The position numbers were made by a program, and so were the translations under genes. The notes under the pieces are model-generated. The model saw only the letters and a list, made by a program, of their open reading frames with translations. It made no database searches and was not told where the DNA came from. A DNA stretch of 8,961 bases from Myxococcales bacterium. Its GTDB lineage: Bacteria > Myxococcota > Polyangia > HGW-17 > SLPX01. Below are positions 5,458 through 8,961 of this stretch, in pieces; the stretch's first letter is position 1; each line of letters opens with the position of its first letter. The DNA is taken from assembly GCA_007131745.1 (NCBI GenBank), contig SLPX01000074.1, positions 1 through 8,961 of the forward strand, given 5' to 3'.

Positions 5458-5533
5458 GTTTAATTGTAAAACCCCTTTAATTATTAGTGTTTAGGCGGCG
5501 CAAAAAAGCTTAATTGCTAGTGTCTGACACCAT
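5433..5533. mobile_element. 101-bp BIME/MITE-like unit, copy B
   Basis: It is exactly the same length as copy A (101 bp from ATGGTGTC to GACACCAT) with identical ends. The 52-bp centres align without gaps but match at only about 33 of 52 positions. Fixed length with a diverged centre suggests old siblings whose ends are kept uniform. It lies between the AgmX/PglI-like gene and the first toxin-antitoxin module and contains no ORF. Confidence 0.7.
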
Positions 5534-5535
5534 TT
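5504..5535 (-). repeat. REP-like repeat, copy 8 (H type, inverted)
   Basis: It is 32 bp, identical to the other H ends, and is the rightmost member of the family. No copy occurs in the remaining 3.4 kb, so this marks the border between the REP-organised part and the toxin-antitoxin part. Confidence 0.9.
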
Positions 5536-5546
5536 GGATTTGGACC

Positions 5547-5631
5547 TAACTCTACCCTTAACTTAACTCCATCCAATTTTGGTCTGGAACATGGGGTTCA
5601 CTGCATTTATTATTGCGGTGATGCACCTTAA
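5547..5631 (+). repeat. 85-bp direct repeat, copy A
   Basis: It aligns without gaps to 7921-8005 with six mismatches in 85 (about 93 percent). It begins 12 bases after the last H end and ends 36 bases before the antitoxin start. In the frame beginning at 5548 it reads NSTLNLTPSNFGLEHGVHCI and on to a TAA at its end, with four of the six changes silent. It may therefore descend from the 3' end of a coding sequence. No start codon is available here. Confidence 0.85.
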
Positions 5632-5667
5632 TGATTTTTAGCCACAGGAAGGCATGGGCATAACGAA

Positions 5668-5877
5668 ATGACTACCTCAGAGATTATTAAACAGGCATTG
5701 AATCTTGGGCCATTCGAAAAGGCAAAACTCATCGATAAGCTGATTTCCAGTCTTGATAAGCCTGATAAGGAAATCGACGAATTGTGGGCAAATGAGGCCG
5801 AGGATAGGATTGCTGCCTACGATCAAGGAGGAATCAAAGCGATATCTTTAGAAGAGGTTCTTCAGAAATACAGGTAA
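5668..5877 (+). CDS. Antitoxin, addiction-module component family
   Basis: This 69-residue protein fits the small 'putative addiction module component' family (TIGR02574 type). The pattern runs from an N-terminal helix (TSEIIKQALNLGPFEKAKLI) through LISSLDKPD to ELWANEAEDRIAAYDQG, with ISLEEV near the end. The conserved SLD, LW..EA..R and G.I...S.EE features are all visible. Members pair with ParE/RelE-type toxins, neutralise them by direct contact and usually repress their own operon. The toxin gene starts seven bases after its stop. The 85-bp repeat ends 36 bases upstream, where the promoter would be expected. The ribosome binding site is not obvious (AGGAAGG lies at 5647-5653, farther than usual), so the start is likely but not certain. 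Confidence 0.85.
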   Translation: MTTSEIIKQALNLGPFEKAKLIDKLISSLDKPDKEIDELWANEAEDRIAAYDQGGIKAISLEEVLQKYR

Positions 5878-5884
5878 AGGCTAA

Positions 5885-6175
5885 ATGAAGATCTTCTTTC
5901 TGGAAATTGCCCAAATCGAGTTGGATGAAGCCATCCAGTATTACAATTACGAGGTTCCTGGTCTTGGAGATGCTTTCCTGACGGAGGTTTTGAACGCTCT
6001 TGATAGGATTGGCGAATTTCCTGAAGCATGGCATCCCTTTTCAAAACGAGCAAGGCGATGTCGAATTCGGCGTTTTCCATATGGCGTTGTTTATCAAATA
6101 CGAGAACAAGAAATCCTGATTGTAGCGATCGCAAATCTTCACAGGAAACCTGATTATTGGAAAGATAGAATATAG
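5885..6175 (+). CDS. ParE/RelE-superfamily toxin
   Basis: This 96-residue protein shows the ParE-type fold signature: an N-terminal beta strand (KIFFLEIAQIELDEAIQYYN), a long helix (GDAFLTEVLNALDRIGEFPEAW), then ARRCRIRRFPYGVVYQI and the closing strand ILIVAIANLHRKPDYWKDRI. RRFPYGVVY and HR.P.YW are the family's usual conserved patches. ParE relatives poison DNA gyrase and RelE relatives cut ribosome-bound mRNA. The sequence favours the ParE side, but the target cannot be read from it. It lies directly behind its antitoxin with a seven-base gap, with AAAGG before the ATG, so the two form one operon. The length is typical and nothing is disrupted. Confidence 0.88.
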   Translation: MKIFFLEIAQIELDEAIQYYNYEVPGLGDAFLTEVLNALDRIGEFPEAWHPFSKRARRCRIRRFPYGVVYQIREQEILIVAIANLHRKPDYWKDRI

Positions 6176-6305
6176 AACTGCAGAACATCAGCTTGGAGAA
6201 AAGCGCTCATTCTGCTGCGCTCCGTCTGCGGCACTCGTTTCGACAGACCCCGTTTCGTCTCCCTCTTTTTGAGCCGACAACTATCCGGCCGCAAGCATTC
6301 AAAAA

Positions 6306-6364
6306 CTCCAACCACTGGTTGGAAAACTCGGCTTTGGGTCTGGAACAAGGGGTCCGTTTCATTT
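6306..6364 (+). repeat. Decayed third relative of the 85-bp repeat
   Basis: CTTTGGGTCTGGAACAAGG and GGTCCGTTTCATTT (6332-6364) parallel TTTGGTCTGGAACATGGGGT and the bases that follow it in copy A. AACTCCAACCA (6304-6314) parallels AACTCCATCCA. About 20 extra bases sit between these blocks. In the matching frame it reads GLEQGVRFI against GLEHGVHCI in copy A. As with the other copies, it lies ahead of a gene module. Confidence 0.5.
6308..6322. repeat. Short perfect palindrome
   Basis: CCAACCA and TGGTTGG are separated by one base. It falls in the segment that interrupts the decayed 85-bp repeat. No T-run follows, so it is not an obvious terminator. Confidence 0.5.
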
Positions 6365-6387
6365 GCACAATTCAAACACTTGTGCAA
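6363..6387. promoter_or_regulatory. Stem-loop or operator-like inverted repeat
   Basis: TTGCACAA (6363-6370) and TTGTGCAA (6380-6387) are perfect 8-bp arms around a nine-base spacer. It lies about 100 bases upstream of the TPR gene. It could be a two-fold protein binding site or a leader hairpin. It lacks a terminator-like GC stem and T-run. Confidence 0.4.
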
Positions 6388-6483
6388 GAAGGTCGAAAAA
6401 GCGCAACAGAAACCCGCAAAAGCGAAAAAATGTACCATGGAAGCATGGAAGGTCGGAAAAGGTGGTAACAGGAGGTTTTTGAA

Positions 6484-7884
6484 ATGGCTCGTGTGAGAAC
6501 AAAAGGGAATCAGGTTGTTATCGTTCATGGAAAACGGGATCCGAAGAGCAAAAATGTTCAAGAGACAACGCTTTTTACGATCTACTCGAAAGCAGAGGCT
6601 CAGGCGGCTATTGGAGAGTCAGCGTATTGGTTCCAGCGTACTCTTGAGGACGAGTTTCCAGACATTCGCTTCAATTGGAAGGCGCTGAACGCGGGGATTG
6701 AAGAGAACATGGAATCTCTCCCGGACATCTATGGGTATAAGCGAGAGAGAGTCGATCGGCATTTTCATGAGGCGCTTGTGAATTTTGCAAGGGAGCTGCT
6801 CCTGGCGGATCCACAACTTCTCATGTCTTCGGCTCAAGTGCTGCAGGACCATCGTGTTGAGCTCGAGTACCTGCGGGAGATGATTGATTGGCGTCTCAAA
6901 CTAGCGGATCAGGAACCGAATGAGTGGAATCAGGACGACCCTTTTTATTGGAAGAGTTTGTTGAACCGCAAAGTTGTTCCGGGTGATGTGTTGGAGTACA
7001 TGTCAATGTCATTCAACAATGGGGAGTATGATAAAGTTCAAACGATTTCGAAACTCCTTACGGAATGCTGGGACAATTTTGCAGAGGGGTATCTATCCTT
7101 GGGGACTATTGCCTATAGAAGAGACGAACTGGAGGAGGCGCTGGCTTGGTTTAAAAAAGCCATGAAAGTGGGGCGTACGCTATTCCCGAAGCGAATCAGA
7201 AAAGAACGATATTGGCGTGATCACTCAACCAGACCGTACATTCGAGCCCTGGTCTATTTAGCGCAGACCTACAATTGCATCGGGGATTTCAAGGCAGCAC
7301 TCGGCTATTGTGACAAACTGGAAGATGAATGTGGCCAAGATATCACTGCTGCATCCGAACGCGTACCGGTTCATATGAACAGCCGAGAGTTTCATTTGGC
7401 CGTAGCTGCAGCCAGGTATGTCCATTTAATCTACCCGGAAGAGAATCTACCGCTTGCTTTTGCCCACTATGAAATGGGGTCTTTCCGTAAAGCGCGAGTT
7501 CATTTCCTCGCTGGTGCCATTCGTTTTCCACTTTCAGCCCGTATGTTTTGTGGGTACTCCAGGATTCCCAGACCGGGATCGTACATGGAAATCGACGACC
7601 ATGATAAAGGCGTGAGTTCCCTTCAGGCTCTCAAACATTATCTTTCTAATCGAACAAACAAAACAGTACGGTTTTTTAGAGATGTACTCAATAATCCAAG
7701 CGTTTCCCGGCTGCTGGACGAAGTACAGGATGTCCGAATAAAACAGCGGGAGAAAGGTCGCTCGGATCGGACTTGGTTCGAACGGTTGCACGAGATGGAA
7801 TCGTTCGAGTTTGCTGAATCAAAGGCCTCCGAATTTTGGCCGGATGACGGAACGACCGGTTCAAAACGTTGTCACGGCCTGTAA
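6484..7884 (+). CDS. Conserved TPR-repeat protein of unknown function
   Basis: This is a 466-residue, probably cytoplasmic protein with no signal peptide or membrane segment. The N-terminus (VRTKGNQVVIVHGKRDP..., then TLFTIYSKAEAQAAIG) looks like a small conserved leader domain. Residues 60-180 are helical and rich in charged and aromatic residues (HRVELEYLREMIDWRLKLAD, DDPFYW). Tetratricopeptide repeats are clear at about 199-232 (AEGYLSLGTIAYRRDELEEA, then LAWFKKAM) and 251-284 (Y.RALVYLAQTYNCIGDFKAA), and weaker helical pairs follow to about 345. The tail (about 370-466) is variable and polar. TPRs bind partner proteins, and no catalytic motif is visible. AGGAGG seven bases before the ATG fixes the start. 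It is flanked by two toxin-antitoxin modules in the same direction with 300-bp and 250-bp gaps, so it is probably transcribed separately. I recall similar proteins in other Deltaproteobacteria but cannot name a function. Confidence 0.75.
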   Translation: MARVRTKGNQVVIVHGKRDPKSKNVQETTLFTIYSKAEAQAAIGESAYWFQRTLEDEFPDIRFNWKALNAGIEENMESLPDIYGYKRERVDRHFHEALVNFARELLLADPQLLMSSAQVLQDHRVELEYLREMIDWRLKLADQEPNEWNQDDPFYWKSLLNRKVVPGDVLEYMSMSFNNGEYDKVQTISKLLTECWDNFAEGYLSLGTIAYRRDELEEALAWFKKAMKVGRTLFPKRIRKERYWRDHSTRPYIRALVYLAQTYNCIGDFKAALGYCDKLEDECGQDITAASERVPVHMNSREFHLAVAAARYVHLIYPEENLPLAFAHYEMGSFRKARVHFLAGAIRFPLSARMFCGYSRIPRPGSYMEIDDHDKGVSSLQALKHYLSNRTNKTVRFFRDVLNNPSVSRLLDEVQDVRIKQREKGRSDRTWFERLHEMESFEFAESKASEFWPDDGTTGSKRCHGL

Positions 7885-7920
7885 GCGCGAATCCTCAACG
7901 TCATCATCATCATCCCACCA

Positions 7921-8005
7921 TAACTCCACCCTCAACTTAACTCCATCCAACTTTGCTCTGGAACATGGGGTCCACTGCATTTATTATTGCGATGATGCAC
8001 CTTAA
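7921..8005 (+). repeat. 85-bp direct repeat, copy B
   Basis: This is the partner of 5547-5631, same strand, same length, six mismatches. It begins 37 bases after the TPR stop codon and lies about 125 bases before the DUF4258 start. In the corresponding frame it reads NSTLNLTPSNFALEHGVHCI and on to TAA. The two replacements relative to copy A are Gly to Ala and Gly to Asp. Confidence 0.85.
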
Positions 8006-8021
8006 CAGAGAACCCGGCTAT

Positions 8022-8102
8022 TCGAAAAAAAGAAAAGAAAAGAAAAAAGAAGCAATAATAGGAAAATCCACCGGCAGGCAGATAGCAACCGCCGATTTTT
8101 TT
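8022..8102. other. Purine tract and possible terminator-like stem
   Basis: After copy B comes an A/G-only run (GAAAAAAAGAAAAGAAAAG, 8024-8042, continuing A-rich to about 8052). AAAATC (8063-8068) can then pair with GATTTT (8094-8099), with GGC/GCC inside the loop and seven Ts at 8096-8102. The stem is bulged, so a rho-independent terminator for the TPR transcript is possible but weak. Confidence 0.3.
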
Positions 8103-8130
8103 GACGTTCGGCAGGAATGGAAAAATAAGG

Positions 8131-8445
8131 ATGGATATCGAGGACTTAATTGTTGCCATAAGAAACAGTCGAGTCCGGATCACGGACCATGCGGATGAGG
8201 AAGCCGTTGATGATGAAGTGACATTCGATGAAATCTACTTTTCGGTGATGCATGGTGAAATCATTGAGGATTATCCAGATGATGAACCGTACCCCAGCTG
8301 CCTTGTTATGGGAAAGAATTTTGCGGGCGAACCGATCCATAGTGTTTGGGCCTATAATGCAGACAACGGATGGGCTGTAATGATCACGGTTTATCGGCCG
8401 AATCCGGCACTATGGATAGACTGGAAAGTGAGGGTGAAGAAATGA
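8131..8445 (+). CDS. DUF4258-domain protein, probable toxin of a toxin-antitoxin pair
   Basis: This is a 104-residue protein. MDIEDLIVAI leads into RVRITDHADEEA (the ITDHA block with His20, the hallmark of DUF4258), then YFSVMHGEIIEDYPDDEPYP, LVMGKNFAGEPIHSVWAY (with His70), and the closing ITVYRPNPALWIDWKVR. This order is the full family pattern at normal length. DUF4258 proteins are widely encoded next to zinc-finger or HTH antitoxin-like partners and are predicted toxins of the RelE/BrnT-like kind. The biochemical activity is not established here. The start at 8131 is chosen because MDIEDL begins the domain. An in-frame TTG at 8101 would add 10 residues. Its stop overlaps the next gene's start in an ATGA, indicating translational coupling. 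Confidence 0.8.
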   Translation: MDIEDLIVAIRNSRVRITDHADEEAVDDEVTFDEIYFSVMHGEIIEDYPDDEPYPSCLVMGKNFAGEPIHSVWAYNADNGWAVMITVYRPNPALWIDWKVRVKK

Positions 8446-8720
8446 TTCCATTTGAAAAATGCCCGGTTTGCGGCGGAGATCTCGAGGTTAAACAGGTAGA
8501 AAAAATACTGAGCGGTGGTGGCAATACCGTATCACTGAAAGTAACCGCTGAGATATGTCGGCATTGCGGAGAACGCCTTTATGCGGAAGATGTTGTCAGA
8601 TCATTTGAAGAAATCCGCGCTAAGTTGGAGAAACATGAATTTGAGCACCTGAAGCAGGTAGGCCGGTCGTTTACCGTCGACGAAGATTGGCCGAACAAGG
8701 CCATCCACCCAACCGCTTAA
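8442..8720 (+). CDS. YgiT-type zinc finger protein, probable antitoxin, with extended tail
   Basis: This 92-residue protein has two CxxC knuckles, C7-P-V-C10 and C39-R-H-C42, which bind one zinc as in the N-terminal half of MqsA (YgiT). Between and after them come VSLKVTAEICRHCGERLY, AEDVVRSFEEIRAKLEKHEF and GRSFTV, the standard family ending. Unlike full MqsA there is no C-terminal HTH domain, so DNA binding would rely on other parts or be absent. The start ATG at 8442 overlaps the TGA of the DUF4258 gene. An upstream in-frame ATG at 8370 would lie inside that gene and is not needed. The last 13 residues (DEDWPNKAIHPTA) are beyond the family end. NKAIHPTA resembles tails read from integron attC-type sequence in other bacteria. 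Confidence 0.82.
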   Translation: MIPFEKCPVCGGDLEVKQVEKILSGGGNTVSLKVTAEICRHCGERLYAEDVVRSFEEIRAKLEKHEFEHLKQVGRSFTVDEDWPNKAIHPTA

Positions 8721-8770
8721 CTTCACCCGGCGCGAAGCGTAGGGTTCAGGGTCGAGCGCCGCCTTTAGAT
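8692..8770 (+). other. Possible decayed attC-like site
   Basis: CGAACAAGGCCATCCACCC recalls the left half of attC sites in chromosomal integrons, where CTAACAAGGC...CACCC is common. CGGCGC (8728-8733) and GCGCCG (8756-8761) form an inverted pair, and TTTAGAT (8764-8770) resembles a damaged GTTAGRY core. The expected right-half complement of AAGGCCATCCACCC is missing, so this is at best a relic. No integrase is in the window. Confidence 0.25.
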
Positions 8771-8838
8771 GGTAATATCTGCTTTGTTCAATCGGGGAAA
8801 AACCCTGTGATTGCAATCGAGTTCTCCCAGCTATCAAC
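8771..8838. other. Spacer after the last gene
   Basis: I see no ORF, hairpin with T-run or repeat copy that I can support in this stretch. Confidence 0.3.
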
Positions 8839-8934
8839 TTAAAGAGAACTCGGTACTCTCAAGTTTCTAAGATTCTGCAAATATTCCCGCAACTCTTCCA
8901 CCCTCGGTCCGATAACAGGGCAAACGGGTCGAAA
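8839..8934 (-). pseudogene. Possible 3' remnant of a minus-strand gene
   Basis: The minus-strand frame ending in TAA at 8841-8839 reads FRPVCPVIGPRVEELREYLQ and on to RVPSSL. This is a coding-like amphipathic helix with good codon patterns, but it is blocked by an in-frame TGA at 8937-8935. It could be the C-terminus of a broken gene that continues to the right. No family is recognisable. Confidence 0.25.
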
Positions 8935-8961
8935 TCAAAACCAAGACTCAAAAACAACAAC

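Larger units (their letters stand above)
6176..6483. other. Intergenic region with repeat relic and hairpins
   Basis: There is no convincing gene here. Plus-strand frames at 6193 and 6269 and a minus-strand frame at 6154-6561 are open but have compositionally odd products and conflict with flanking genes. The region holds a decayed relative of the 85-bp repeat (about 6306-6364) and two perfect inverted repeats (6308-6322 and 6363-6387). It ends with AGGAGG (6471-6476), a strong ribosome binding site for the TPR gene. Confidence 0.5.

Noticed and set aside
176..5535. CRISPR array
   Set aside because: The repeats alternate in orientation, spacing ranges from about 50 bp to over 1.5 kb, genes lie between them, and there are no cas genes.
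5547..5631. 85-bp repeat as a riboswitch or structured RNA
   Set aside because: Short possible pairings (GAAC/GTTC, GGTG/CACC) in copy A are broken by the changes in copy B, so no conserved fold is supported.
6154..6561. 135-codon minus-strand frame
   Set aside because: It overlaps the ParE-type toxin end and the TPR gene start and its product has no gene-like features.

Overview
The window looks like an accessory stretch of a myxobacterial or Bradymonas-like (former Deltaproteobacteria) chromosome. The clues are a lipoprotein built of Myxococcus-type cysteine-rich repeats plus a thrombospondin type 3 repeat, a small lipoprotein ending in an AgmX/PglI-type C-terminal domain, and a gene start on the left edge that reads like a bacterial Ser/Thr protein kinase. 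The host assignment is inferred from these families only.

Layout, left to right: the first codons of a putative Ser/Thr kinase (minus strand, running off the left edge); a polytopic membrane protein gene (605-1213) whose 3' end is cut and re-tailed by an IS110-family transposase remnant; a REP-associated tyrosine transposase (RAYT, HUH/Y1 family) on the minus strand (1576-2508); the large Cys-rich lipoprotein (3092-4675); the AgmX/PglI-like lipoprotein (4818-5360); a ParE/RelE-type toxin-antitoxin pair (5668-6175); a conserved TPR protein (6484-7884); and a second toxin-antitoxin-like pair, DUF4258 plus a YgiT-type zinc finger protein (8131-8720).

The left two thirds are organised by one repeat family. 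A 25-bp core occurs eight times, in two end types: H, which carries AAGCTT, and L, which carries TTAGC. Five H ends are identical over 32 bp and three L ends are identical over 27 bp. They face each other as L...H pairs in intergenic gaps, giving BIME- or MITE-like units. Two units are exactly 101 bp long and one is enlarged. A fourth, H...H, interval of about 1.4 kb contains the membrane protein gene. The RAYT is bracketed by the same repeats, and its stop codon lies inside one. The simplest reading is a RAYT with its own REP-type repeat family, spread through and bracketing the surrounding accessory genes.

The right third has no copy of that family. It carries a different 85-bp direct repeat (5547-5631 and 7921-8005, with a decayed third relative near 6306-6364), one copy ahead of each gene module. 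The two toxin-antitoxin modules, the TPR gene and a possible attC-like tail after the last gene recall a cassette-type or genomic-island arrangement, but no integrase is visible.
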